Origin: Bacteroidota bacterium
GTDB lineage: Bacteria; Bacteroidota; Bacteroidia; Chitinophagales; Chitinophagaceae
NCBI GenBank assembly: GCA_018267615.1
Contig: JAFDYD010000006.1
Coordinates: 1 to 64,000, forward strand
Length of the DNA stretch: 64,000 bases
Direction of reading: 5' to 3'
Shown here: positions 46,561-56,247 of the stretch, piece by piece
Numbering within the stretch: position 1 is the stretch's first letter
Layout: each line of letters opens with the position of its first letter
Program-made: the position numbers and the translations under genes
The notes under the pieces: model-generated
What the model was told of the DNA's origin: nothing
Database searches by the model: none
Seen by the model: the letters and a program-made list of their open reading frames with translations, nothing else

Positions 46561-46594
46561 CATTTCTCTTCCTTATTTTCTTTTACGAAAATTA

Positions 46595-46999
46595 TTACTC
46601 CGGGTATTTTGCTGTTACTTCCAGCCTGTTATTATCCGGATCCAATGTTTCAAATTCATAATATCCATCGCCGGTTTTTCTCGGGCCACGAAGAATACGA
46701 TAACCGTCTTTTTGCAGTTGTTTTGCCTTTGCTTCTACTTCTTCCAACGTATCAACTCCAAAAGCAAGATGAATAATTCCCTGGTGTTGTTTTTCAATTG
46801 TATCGTTTTGATTGCCGGGAATGTTCGGCATCGACATGATTTCAAGTCTCGCCCCCGAGCTAAAACTCAGAAAATAACTTTCAAAATGATTCTTCGAATT
46901 TGTGTATTTATTATTTGATACTGCGCCGAAATACTTCATATAATATTCTTTCAACGCTTCCAGGTTGTTTGTCCAGATAGCAACATGCTCAAGTGTCAT
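46595..46999 (-). CDS. VOC-family (glyoxalase/bleomycin-resistance fold) protein
   Basis: A 134-residue metal-binding VOC protein. It begins MTLEHVAIWTNNLEALKEYY with a first metal histidine, has an acidic residue in ARLEIMSMP, a second histidine in IIHLAFGVDTLEEV and the glutamate of LDPDNNRLEV. I start at 46999. An in-frame ATG at 47107 would add 36 residues from within a repeat. Possible activities include lactoylglutathione lyase or dioxygenase-like. Confidence 0.85.
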   Translation of the reverse strand: MTLEHVAIWTNNLEALKEYYMKYFGAVSNNKYTNSKNHFESYFLSFSSGARLEIMSMPNIPGNQNDTIEKQHQGIIHLAFGVDTLEEVEAKAKQLQKDGYRILRGPRKTGDGYYEFETLDPDNNRLEVTAKYPE

Positions 47000-47050
47000 A
47001 GAAGTGATTTGAATGATCTGCAAAGATGATATGATTTTCCTTATTGAGCT

Positions 47051-47126
47051 GAATTTATTCTTTGCGTTTTTGCGCCTTTGCGAGAAAATTATCTCTCGCA
47101 AAGGCACAAAAACGCAAAGAATAAAT
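47051..47126. repeat. 'GCAAAG' inverted repeat, copy 4
   Basis: An almost perfect palindrome: GAATTTATTCTTTGCGTTTT then TGCGCCTTTGCGAGA, mirrored by TCTCGCAAAGGCACAAAAAC then GCAAAGAATAAATTC. It lies between divergent start codons (VOC and barrel protein), so it is not simply a terminator. Confidence 0.9.
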
Positions 47127-47232
47127 TCTAGTTCGAATAATAGATCGTCAGCAGCATAAATTTGTATTAATTTTCACAGGCAATCACTTAAATTGAGGAG
47201 AATTGGATTTGATCCGATTCAAAAAAACTGTT

Positions 47233-48057
47233 ATGAGAAAACCTGTCGCCGGCATAATGTTCGTTTGCAGTTGCCTGTTGTTTCAAAAAGTTTTTTCGCA
47301 AAATATTTCTGTCGGAGTAAAAGGAGGTATCAGTATTCCTAACCTCCGTTCGGGCGGCTCGAATCCAGTCAGTTCCGGTTATCAATCCGGGTTAGGTCCC
47401 AATTTCGCTTTGTTTGGTGAGTATGGTATTTCAAATCTTTTTTCTCTTGAACTTGGATTGGAATATTCTGCACAAGGTGGTAAGAAACATGGTAAGCAAG
47501 CGCTAACCGTTACGCCGGATATTGCTGCTTTGTTTTATCCAAATCCGGCGCCGCAGTATTTGTGGACCAACTTCGACGCCGATGCAAAATTCAATTATCT
47601 CATGGTGCCTGTTTTGGCGAAGTTTGGATTTGATCTGGGTGATCATTCGCCGTTGCGTGTATATATATCAGCGGGACCATTTGCCAGTTTTTTATTATCA
47701 GCTAACACAAAAACGAGTGGAACTTCAAATGTATATGCCGATGAGGCGGAAACGATTCCGCTTCTAACGCAACCTGCAGCATTCGATACAACCGCAGATA
47801 TCAAAGATCAATTGAAGAGTTTTAATTGGGGTGTAGAAGTAAACATCGGTATTGTTTACAGTTTTGACCAGCACCGTATATTTTTGGAAGGAGGGGGCAA
47901 CTACGGTTTTATTCCCGTTCAGAAGCATGCAGAAGACGGACAAAATAATGCAGGCGCCGCTACTATCAGAATCGGTTATGCATATACGTTTGGAAGCAGT
48001 GGAGGAAGATCCGGGAGAGCGGCAAGGGGAGTGAAGAGTCCGAAGGTGTATAATTGA
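47233..48057 (+). CDS. Outer-membrane beta-barrel protein (PorT-like)
   Basis: A 274-residue exported protein: signal peptide 1-23 (FQKVFSQ cleavage region), then NISVGVKGGISIPNLRSGGS and alternating strands up to ATIRIGYAYTFGSSGG. It fits the eight-stranded 'outer membrane protein beta-barrel' family of Bacteroidota. A short arginine/glycine-rich tail (GRSGRAARG) follows. I start at the ATG at 47233. A TTG at 47203 after GAGGAG is an alternative. Confidence 0.75.
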   Translation: MRKPVAGIMFVCSCLLFQKVFSQNISVGVKGGISIPNLRSGGSNPVSSGYQSGLGPNFALFGEYGISNLFSLELGLEYSAQGGKKHGKQALTVTPDIAALFYPNPAPQYLWTNFDADAKFNYLMVPVLAKFGFDLGDHSPLRVYISAGPFASFLLSANTKTSGTSNVYADEAETIPLLTQPAAFDTTADIKDQLKSFNWGVEVNIGIVYSFDQHRIFLEGGGNYGFIPVQKHAEDGQNNAGAATIRIGYAYTFGSSGGRSGRAARGVKSPKVYN

Positions 48058-48207
48058 GAGTTGATTAGTCGATAGGTTGATTGGTTGAAAAGTGAGTGAC
48101 CTTAATTTGAAGTGATTTTTTAACGTACCAAGCAATCAAACTGGTTTGAGAAAACTTTAACGGTGTAGAAATTTTTCGCTATTTCTTCTTTTGTATTTTA
48201 CACCCGT

Positions 48208-48588
48208 ATGAAAAAAGTCAGCACCTCTATATTACTGCTTTTATACCTGGCGTATTTTTCGGGACCATTTCTCAATAAAATACTTCCAGACGATAGCCGT
48301 GCAAATATAAAGTTGTGCATATCCGCTGATCATCATTTGGATTTGCGTCCATGCAATGATGATTGTTCTCAAAATGAATTTTCAAGCCGGACCGTTTTAT
48401 TATCACAGCAGCAACACCTGGTTTCTTCGGGAACGCGTGTGCAGTTTATGCCGCTGGATTTTATATTACCCGATTTCCGCAATGTGCAGTCTTACAAATC
48501 TGTTGATGATCATCTCTCCAATGTTATAGAGCAGCCAATCACGCATGCTGCGCCCGTTTTTCTGATGAACCGGGTATTGAGGATTTAA
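48208..48588 (+). CDS. Small exported hypothetical protein
   Basis: A 126-residue protein with an N-terminal hydrophobic signal-like segment (TSILLLLYLAYFSGPFL). Three cysteines occur in KLCISADHHLDLRPCNDDCS. There is no recognised domain. The cysteines and an HH/H pattern could bind metal, but this is speculative. Confidence 0.45.
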   Translation: MKKVSTSILLLLYLAYFSGPFLNKILPDDSRANIKLCISADHHLDLRPCNDDCSQNEFSSRTVLLSQQQHLVSSGTRVQFMPLDFILPDFRNVQSYKSVDDHLSNVIEQPITHAAPVFLMNRVLRI

Positions 48589-48714
48589 TATTATCTATCA
48601 CTGTTTTCATTTCTTTTTTTGGTGCTCATTTAAGAGAGCATCATTTATGATCTGCCATCATATCCGTGTCGACTGGATTTGCGGCGAGTTTGGATCATTC
48701 TCAAAAAAATTATT

Positions 48715-49038
48715 ATGAAATCATTATTGATAATAACAATAGGTTTTCTACTGGCATCGGTGTGTGCAATTGCGCAGACAGATTTCCCCGGTAAAAATAT
48801 TCCCACTAAGGGATATTACTCGATCGGTGATAACTATAAGAAATTGCTCCATGGTTCTGTTGCGCATGTCGATACCATTGCATCGCCCATCATCCATAAA
48901 GGTTTTTATTCGATGAAACATAAAAATAAAAGATTCAAAATAAACCTTGGATGGAATCATGGGAAACGTGAAGTGCCAATGGTGAGCAAGGGATATTATT
49001 CGATTGGAAATAATACCAGGAAATTAATTGAACCATGA
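48715..49038 (+). CDS. Small exported protein with three KGYYS repeats
   Basis: A 107-residue protein with a clear signal peptide (about 1-20, SVCAIAQ). The mature part repeats one motif three times: KGYYSIGDNYKKL, KGFYSMKHKNKRF and KGYYSIGNNTRKL. The third copy ends the protein. I do not recognise a family. The ATG at 48715 is used because it directly starts the signal peptide. Confidence 0.6.
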   Translation: MKSLLIITIGFLLASVCAIAQTDFPGKNIPTKGYYSIGDNYKKLLHGSVAHVDTIASPIIHKGFYSMKHKNKRFKINLGWNHGKREVPMVSKGYYSIGNNTRKLIEP

Positions 49039-49162
49039 TTTAGGTGATTTAGAAAGATTATGATGAGAGTTGAATGAGTCAATAAATTGACCATTAACCT
49101 AATCAACTCGCTCACCCAGTCAATTCTCCTTATAATCTTTTTAAATCACTTAAATCATGGTT
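49029..49162. repeat. Variant 'GAACCATGATT' hairpin, copy 6
   Basis: TTGAACCATGATTTAGGTGA continues TTTAGAAAGATTATGATGAG, with a right arm ATAATCTTTTTAAATCACTT plus AAATCATGGTT. The ends match the family but the inner stem sequence differs, so it is either a diverged copy or an independent one. The left arm includes the stop codon region of the preceding gene. Confidence 0.7.
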
Positions 49163-49219
49163 GAATAACCATATCGATCATCAAGTCACATACATATTAT
49201 TTAAAGAAAAAATTTTTTT

Positions 49220-49648
49220 ATGAATACAATCAGCATTCCATTATATGTTTTTTTTAACGGTACGGGTGAACTTAGTAAAGCGATAGAAAAATTTGCAAGA
49301 TCCCGCCGTTTATATTTTTCAAGGCTGGAAGAAATCTCCGGCAACCTGATAGCGCTTGACAAGGTGAAGCGCAAATTACTATACTTTAAAACAAATGTGC
49401 TGTTACCAAAATGTTTGATCGTTGATTTGAGAAACGTAGACAGTTGCACGGTTGTTAAGCAATATGATGAAAAAGAAAAAGGGAAATTGCGAACGCTTCT
49501 TTTGTCGTTTCGGTTTTTAAATAATTCGAGCCCGGTCTCGCTTCCATTTTATGAAAACCTCGATCACGGATCAAAAGAAATCGCACAGGCTGAGTTAAAA
49601 GCGCAGTTGTGGAAAGCCGAAGTTTTGAAAACGGCTAGTGATAATTAA
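49220..49648 (+). CDS. Hypothetical protein
   Basis: A 142-residue soluble protein, basic overall, with KFARSRRLYFSRLEEISGNL, then KRKLLYFKTNVLLPKCLIVD and a helical C-terminus GSKEIAQAELKAQLWKAEVL. No known motif or membrane segment. It lies in a row of small genes on the plus strand. Confidence 0.45.
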   Translation: MNTISIPLYVFFNGTGELSKAIEKFARSRRLYFSRLEEISGNLIALDKVKRKLLYFKTNVLLPKCLIVDLRNVDSCTVVKQYDEKEKGKLRTLLLSFRFLNNSSPVSLPFYENLDHGSKEIAQAELKAQLWKAEVLKTASDN

Positions 49649-49889
49649 CAAATCGGTGGTCGATCGCGATCTGAGGATCGGCCACCTAATTTTTTTGTGA
49701 CATTTTCAGCAGAAAATTATCCATCGCGGAAAATAGTTTATCGAAATTTTACCGATTGCGCGCTAAATTTTTTGTGACAAAGGACATAAGCATGCAGAGG
49801 AAGTGGCACGGTTGATGTGATACCATAGATTGGTTAAGGTTGGTAATCCCTATTTATCAGCGATTTTTTAATATAGAAAATTCATATCG

Positions 49890-50417
49890 ATGCTGATGAA
49901 TATACCGCAAATCGAGAAACATATTTCAGATGAAACAAAATCATATTTACTACAGGCTGGCCTTTACCAGTTGATAGGAGGAGCTGTTGGCGCGCAACTT
50001 ATTATCTGGTTACTTTTTACTGAGCCACCGGTGACCAGCCATTCCATTACCGTAAAATTATTTATGCTTTGTGTATATGCTTATTCCATTGCGTGCGGTG
50101 TTCTTTGTATCAGGTCTAATGGAATGGCAGTATATTATATGCGCGTGAACCAGCTTCTTCAGCTGATCGGTTTTGTGGGAATGGGCTATGCTTATAAATA
50201 TGTTGCAGGTGTTTATGTGTCGATTGGAATTGACTTCACGTCATCCACAAAATTTATTTTCGACGCTGGTATTTCAAAGTTTCATTTATATAGGGAACCA
50301 GAAAGGGCCGCGTTTGATATTAATTTAGTTGCGCTGCTGATTATGTATTGGACGCTGAGATTGCAACGGAAAATAAAAACAGAAATGGCGGGTGTTGCAA
50401 AGTTTCGTTCGACGTAG
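49890..50417 (+). CDS. Small integral membrane protein
   Basis: A 175-residue protein with four to five hydrophobic segments (LYQLIGGAVGAQLIIWLLF, ITVKLFMLCVYAYSIACGVL, QLLQLIGFVGMGYAYKYVAG, FDINLVALLIMYWTLRL). There is no recognised domain. A 241-bp gap before it shows only a candidate hairpin GGTGGTCGATCGCGATCTGA / GGATCGGCCACC. Confidence 0.55.
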   Translation: MLMNIPQIEKHISDETKSYLLQAGLYQLIGGAVGAQLIIWLLFTEPPVTSHSITVKLFMLCVYAYSIACGVLCIRSNGMAVYYMRVNQLLQLIGFVGMGYAYKYVAGVYVSIGIDFTSSTKFIFDAGISKFHLYREPERAAFDINLVALLIMYWTLRLQRKIKTEMAGVAKFRST

Positions 50418-50443
50418 ACATTGAACAGACATTCATATTTTGT

Positions 50444-50606
50444 GAGCGTCATTTCGAACGAAGTCTCGTAGCGAAGCGGAGAGACGAAGTGAGAAATCCC
50501 CAGCAAACTAATTGGGAGGTTGCTATAGATAGCCGGGGATTTCTCATCCGCCATAACATTAAAAATAATGTTAGTCGCTGCTGGCGGATTCGAAATGACG
50601 TTCGTG
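50444..50606. repeat. 'GAAATCCCCAGC' repeat element, copy 3
   Basis: GCGTCATTTCGAACGAAGTC at the left and GGCGGATTCGAAATGACG at the right enclose GAGAAATCCCCAGC and AGCCGGGGATTTCTC. A small AACATTA/TAATGTT stem lies between. The right end (from the GGGGATTTCTCATCCGCCAT part on) matches the piece nested at about 31992-32058. The 50418-50720 gap holds no other feature. Confidence 0.85.
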
Positions 50607-50720
50607 AAATATTAAATTGTATTTCTTCTTCACCGACTTTGAGAAATTGGTTAAGGATTTGTAAATCATCAAGGATTTATTCTTTCAGAAATTTGATTTA
50701 TTAATTTTGAAAACTTCATT

Positions 50721-51089
50721 ATGAGTTTTCAGAAAGTCTTTAAAATATTGTCAGTTGCGATCTGCCTGTTTTTATTCACGGCAGCAAAAGCAAGTTGCCA
50801 ATCCAAGATCGAAAAATATTGTATCGTTGAAGCATATCATAAAAATGGTTTTTCAACAAAAATTTCCATACGATTGGTGAATGGTGAAGTGGATTCATTA
50901 TTTTCATTTGCAGACTCCGCAGTCAAAAACAATCTGGCTAAAATAAAAGAATTGAATTCAATACCGGATGCCTTGAACTATATGGCAAATTTGGGCTGGA
51001 CGTTAGTAACGGCAACAACATTTTCTACTGGTGGTTCTACAAATCTTTATTTTAAGAAAGAGTTTGAGAAATCAGAACTGGCAAAATAA
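50721..51089 (+). CDS. Small exported protein
   Basis: A 122-residue protein with a signal peptide (VAICLFLFTAAKASCQ, about residues 12-27). The mature part has KYCIVEAYHKNGFSTKISIR and SIPDALNYMANLGWTLVTAT, a pattern common in small Bacteroidota proteins of unknown function. It lies 32 bp before the HELGH protein gene and is likely co-transcribed. Confidence 0.5.
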   Translation: MSFQKVFKILSVAICLFLFTAAKASCQSKIEKYCIVEAYHKNGFSTKISIRLVNGEVDSLFSFADSAVKNNLAKIKELNSIPDALNYMANLGWTLVTATTFSTGGSTNLYFKKEFEKSELAK

Positions 51090-51121
51090 TTTGACAGTTA
51101 TTTATTAGTGAAATACTGCTT

Positions 51122-51991
51122 ATGAAAAGAACTAATTTTTACTTTAGTAAGATCATTTTTACAGCTATCCTTTTATATATCTCGGCAACCCTGAAATCTC
51201 AGGTTGAGCAAACAGAAAATAATAGAACTCGCGACAAGGATTTATTAGATTCTCTATTGAATAGTGAACAGTTGGATTCTTTACCAGGTAAACCGATGAC
51301 CTACTATAGTCATGGTTACTCAATCAGGGCCAAAACCATCCAGCAGTTAGTTCGCGATTGCGTTGCTTTTTACACTCCATTATTTCCGGGAAAGGTATTC
51401 AATGAAAAAATATTTTTGTTGAATAAATCAGATTGGGAGAGACTGCCGTTCCCACAGCCATATGGATTGCCACATTATACCGACATCAATGAAAGTTTAA
51501 TTGTGTCGGCAGATAAGAATGCGCTGAGTCATTTAAACAATGCGCAAAATGAAACCACAAGTGATAGTGTGGTATCCGGATTTGATTATGTTGCATTGCA
51601 TGAGCTGGGTCACTATGTGTTTTTTACTCTTTATAATATTCAGAAAGAACATTGGTTTAACGAGGTGATGGCTTCGTATTTTCTTATATGTTATCTTCAA
51701 AAAGAAAATCTTCCACTGGATCTTGTAAAAACGGATCCGTCTTTTGTGCCGAAATACAAAAGACTTGAAGATTTTGAAAGACTTTATGCCAGGGTTGGTC
51801 CACAGAATTATGACTGGTATCAACGAAAATTCATACAACTGGGTTATTCATTATATCCCGATCTCAAAACTAACCTCATTAAAAATGTGATTGAGAATTA
51901 TTCCAGTAATGGCAAAAAACTGGATGCCCCAGTACTATTTGATAGTCTGGCGCCACAAAAAATGCTTGAGTGGCGGAAGGGGATGCAATAG
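51122..51991 (+). CDS. Exported putative zinc metalloprotease (HELGH)
   Basis: A 289-residue exported protein (signal segment about 8-26). The sequence DYVALHELGHYVFFTLYN gives an HExxH zinc/catalytic motif, and a downstream glutamate in WFNEVMASYFLICYL could be the third ligand of a gluzincin-type site. LPFPQPYGLPHYTDINESLI and a GSFVPKYKRLEDFER-like part resemble no family I can name. Protease activity is inferred from the motif only. Confidence 0.65.
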   Translation: MKRTNFYFSKIIFTAILLYISATLKSQVEQTENNRTRDKDLLDSLLNSEQLDSLPGKPMTYYSHGYSIRAKTIQQLVRDCVAFYTPLFPGKVFNEKIFLLNKSDWERLPFPQPYGLPHYTDINESLIVSADKNALSHLNNAQNETTSDSVVSGFDYVALHELGHYVFFTLYNIQKEHWFNEVMASYFLICYLQKENLPLDLVKTDPSFVPKYKRLEDFERLYARVGPQNYDWYQRKFIQLGYSLYPDLKTNLIKNVIENYSSNGKKLDAPVLFDSLAPQKMLEWRKGMQ

Positions 51992-52161
51992 CTAGAAATC
52001 TAAAGTGTCTCCATTTTATATTTCTAGTTTCCTCTGTGGTAATTTTTTTTCACCACATAGGCACATAGAAACATAGGTTCACATAGAGGGCATTTGGAGA
52101 TAATAGTATTAGATTAAGATGTTATCAAAATAAAAGCCCACTAGGCATTGAATTGCTTTCT

Positions 52162-53418
52162 CTAAACGATCCCTGCTAATTCCAAGCTTTTCTTTTTTAG
52201 TTTTCTGATCTCTACATCTTCTATGATTGTTTCCGGGGCGAGTATTAATGAAGTATTATTTTCTCTCCACCAACTATTCTTTCGCAATTCTTCAAATGCC
52301 AAAACACCGACAAGATATTTGCGATCGTTTTCTGCATGCCATTCTTCAATCCATTCGAAACGATCTTTTGGAACATAGGACCAGTCATCAAAACTGATAT
52401 AAACCTTCACATAAAAATCATTTGTCAGTTCGTGAGGTGTGTGATGATATAATTTTTTGTATTCGTATTTGTATTGATAACGTAGCGCAGATAAATCACT
52501 CAATACCGCTGAAGCAGTAGGAAAACTTCCCGCACCTTTCCCGTAGAAAAATTGTTTATCAGCAAAACCACTTTCGATCACTACACCATTGTATTCATTT
52601 TTTACAAAGGCGAGATGATCATCATGACGAATAAATTGTGGCAATACAAATGCAGCAACTTTTCCGTTTTGTAATTTTTTAGCTTGCGCGACGAGTTTGA
52701 TATCAAAATGTTTTTCCGCTGCAACAGCCGCATCGCTTCCCTGGATATTTTGGATGCCGGTGAAAACGATATTATCAGGTTGTTCAATGATGCCATATGC
52801 ATGCGTCAACAGGAATGTCCATTTGTTAACGGCATCAAATCCCTCTACATCGAGAGAAGGATCACTTTCTGCAAATCCCAATTGTTGCGCAAGGAGAAGC
52901 GCCTGTTGGAAATCCAGTTTTTCTTCGAACATTTTGGTGAGAATAAAATTCGTAGATCCATTGACGATGGCTTTGATAGAGTGCAACAGATCGTTGTCAT
53001 AATATTCTTCGAGGTTGCGGATAACAGGTATTGAAGCACAAGCTGCGGCTTCATATAAAAAAGATAAGCCGGTTTGTTTTTGCAATCCTAATAATTCGGG
53101 TAAATGTTCTGCGATCATTTTCTTACTTGCGCTCACCACTTCTTTTCCGTTCTTCAATGCAGTTGAAACGATTTCGAATGCAGGTTCTGATTCATTGATC
53201 ACTTCTACGATCACGTTTATATCCGGATCGTTCAGTAAAATATTTTTATCTGTGGTAAATAATTCATCCGGTGCATCTCTTTTTTTCCCGGGATGCTTGA
53301 TGCAAACTTTTTTGATACTTGCTTTCAACGAAGGAGTTTGTTGCAATATTTTAAAAAGACCTTCGCCTACTACACCGAATCCGAACAGGCCAATCGTCAG
53401 TTGCTTATGTGCGTCCAT
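52162..53418 (-). CDS. hom: Homoserine dehydrogenase
   Basis: A 418-residue NAD(P)-dependent oxidoreductase making homoserine for methionine and threonine. The N-terminal Rossmann motif is GLFGFGVVGEG (9-19). GKEVVSASKKMIAEHLPELL and IKAIVNGSTNFILTKM are catalytic-domain motifs, with GFAESDPSLDVEGFDAVNKW next. There is no C-terminal ACT domain. It is the last gene of the riboswitch-controlled methionine operon. Confidence 0.92.
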   Translation of the reverse strand: MDAHKQLTIGLFGFGVVGEGLFKILQQTPSLKASIKKVCIKHPGKKRDAPDELFTTDKNILLNDPDINVIVEVINESEPAFEIVSTALKNGKEVVSASKKMIAEHLPELLGLQKQTGLSFLYEAAACASIPVIRNLEEYYDNDLLHSIKAIVNGSTNFILTKMFEEKLDFQQALLLAQQLGFAESDPSLDVEGFDAVNKWTFLLTHAYGIIEQPDNIVFTGIQNIQGSDAAVAAEKHFDIKLVAQAKKLQNGKVAAFVLPQFIRHDDHLAFVKNEYNGVVIESGFADKQFFYGKGAGSFPTASAVLSDLSALRYQYKYEYKKLYHHTPHELTNDFYVKVYISFDDWSYVPKDRFEWIEEWHAENDRKYLVGVLAFEELRKNSWWRENNTSLILAPETIIEDVEIRKLKKKSLELAGIV

Positions 53419-53483
53419 ATGCTGGTTATCTTTTAATGAATTTTATTAACAGAAGTTTTTATGAATTGTTTTGAGGAGATATT

Positions 53484-54569
53484 TTAACTCGTTTTCATTT
53501 TCGCGATTCTTGTTACGAATTTTTTCTGCATGAAATCTTCTACGAGGTTGCTGATAGCATCGAACTCCAGTAAAAAGCCATCATGTCCGAAATTTGAATA
53601 AATCGCTTTATAATCCGCATGGGGTATATGTGTTGCAATAAATTGCTGCTCCTGCAATGGAAACAGGATATCGGTTTCTATTCCAATCACCAAAGCTTTT
53701 GCTTTTATCTGTTGCAATGCCTTTTCCATGCTGCCTCTGCCACGTCCAACATTATGCGCGTCCATTCCCTGGCTCAGCGCATAATAACTAAATGCGTTGA
53801 AGCGTTGTGCGAGTTTTTCGCCCTGGTAGCGTTGATAAGATGCGGCTCCATCCCATCCGTCTCCAAATGGAAATGTAATGGAGCGCGGTTGTGCCTGCAA
53901 GTAAGTATCATAATGACGATAAGAAATTAGTGCAGTGGCTCTTGCTGCTTTCATGCCCTGGATACCGGCGAGTGGATTTTTATCTTTCCATGTTCCATCT
54001 GCTTCGATGCTCATGCGCTGCGCTACATTGAATGCAATCGCCCAGGGAGAATGTTGCGCATTGGTAGCAACCGGAAAAATATATTCGAACAATTCTGGTT
54101 CTTCGATGGCCCACTCGAGTAGTTGTTGTCCACCCATTGAACCACCGATACCAATATGTATTTTGTCTATACCGAGGAATGTTTTCAATGGCTTATACGC
54201 TCGTACCATATCTCTTGTGGTGAAGAATGGAAAATCGTGATAGTATGGTTCGTTGGTTTGAGGATTGTTATCCAAGGGACCGATGCTGCCATAACAACTT
54301 CCAGGCATGTTGACACAAACAATAAAATATTTTGAAGGATCGAATAATTTTCCTTCGCCAACAAGTCCGGGCCACCATTCTGCCGGATCACTATTTGCTG
54401 TCAATGCATGAAAAACCCAAACCACATTATCCTTTTCATGATTCAATTTGCCATGTGTTGTATATGCCAAATGATATTGCGGAAGAATCATTCCTGATTC
54501 GAGGAGAAGAGGCTCGGTGTGAGAGAATATTTTGTGAGACAAGTTTTTTGTTTTTGATTCATATAACAC
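53484..54569 (-). CDS. metX: Homoserine O-acetyltransferase
   Basis: A 361-residue alpha/beta hydrolase that acetylates homoserine. The nucleophile serine is in IGGSMGGQQLLEW. NVVWVFHALTANSDPAEWWP supplies the oxyanion region. The acid and histidine are in GIETDILFPLQEQ and FGHDGFLLEFD. The first in-frame start is a GTG at 54569, which is also the last triplet of a large hairpin. A TTG at 54542 is another candidate. An ATG at 54562 is one frame off. The N-terminus is therefore uncertain. Confidence 0.9.
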   Translation of the reverse strand: MLYESKTKNLSHKIFSHTEPLLLESGMILPQYHLAYTTHGKLNHEKDNVVWVFHALTANSDPAEWWPGLVGEGKLFDPSKYFIVCVNMPGSCYGSIGPLDNNPQTNEPYYHDFPFFTTRDMVRAYKPLKTFLGIDKIHIGIGGSMGGQQLLEWAIEEPELFEYIFPVATNAQHSPWAIAFNVAQRMSIEADGTWKDKNPLAGIQGMKAARATALISYRHYDTYLQAQPRSITFPFGDGWDGAASYQRYQGEKLAQRFNAFSYYALSQGMDAHNVGRGRGSMEKALQQIKAKALVIGIETDILFPLQEQQFIATHIPHADYKAIYSNFGHDGFLLEFDAISNLVEDFMQKKFVTRIAKMKTS

Positions 54570-54655
54570 TTGAACATTGATTGTTGAATATTGATTATTT
54601 CTTTATGCACAAAGAAATAATCAATATTCAATATTCAACAATCAATGTTCAAGTG
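54567..54655. repeat. 'AATATTCAATAATCAAT' hairpin, copy 2, in the metY-metX gap
   Basis: CACTTGAACATTGATTGTTG continues AATATTGATTATTTCTT, pairs with AAGAAATAATCAATATTCA... ending AATCAATGTTCAAGTG. The stem is about 37 bp with a short loop. The right arm has an eight-base duplication. It lies three bases past the metY stop and takes in the apparent metX GTG. Confidence 0.9.
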
Positions 54656-54658
54656 GGT

Positions 54659-55993
<1,335 letters not shown>

Positions 55994-56247
55994 TTAGTTT
56001 GAAGTATGTGAAAAATATTATTGACCGGATTTTCACGGGCGTCGACAAGAACGAATGGGATGGATAATAGATTTAAAGTATGCCCTTGGGCATACAACAA
56101 AAGCTCATCAATGGGTTTGTTGAAATACGGTCTGCTTCTATTGGTTGTGCTAAATACATTTCGTACTATGACAGTCAACAAATTTAGTGGGCTTTTTAAT
56201 ATTTCTTTCCTTTTCATGCGTATTTTTTTTAGTAGGAAGAATACGTA

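Noticed and set aside
53484..54569. Calling metX a frameshifted pseudogene because its nearest ATG is out of frame.
   Set aside because: All catalytic motifs are present in one open frame and a GTG or TTG start is possible. Only the exact N-terminus is doubtful.
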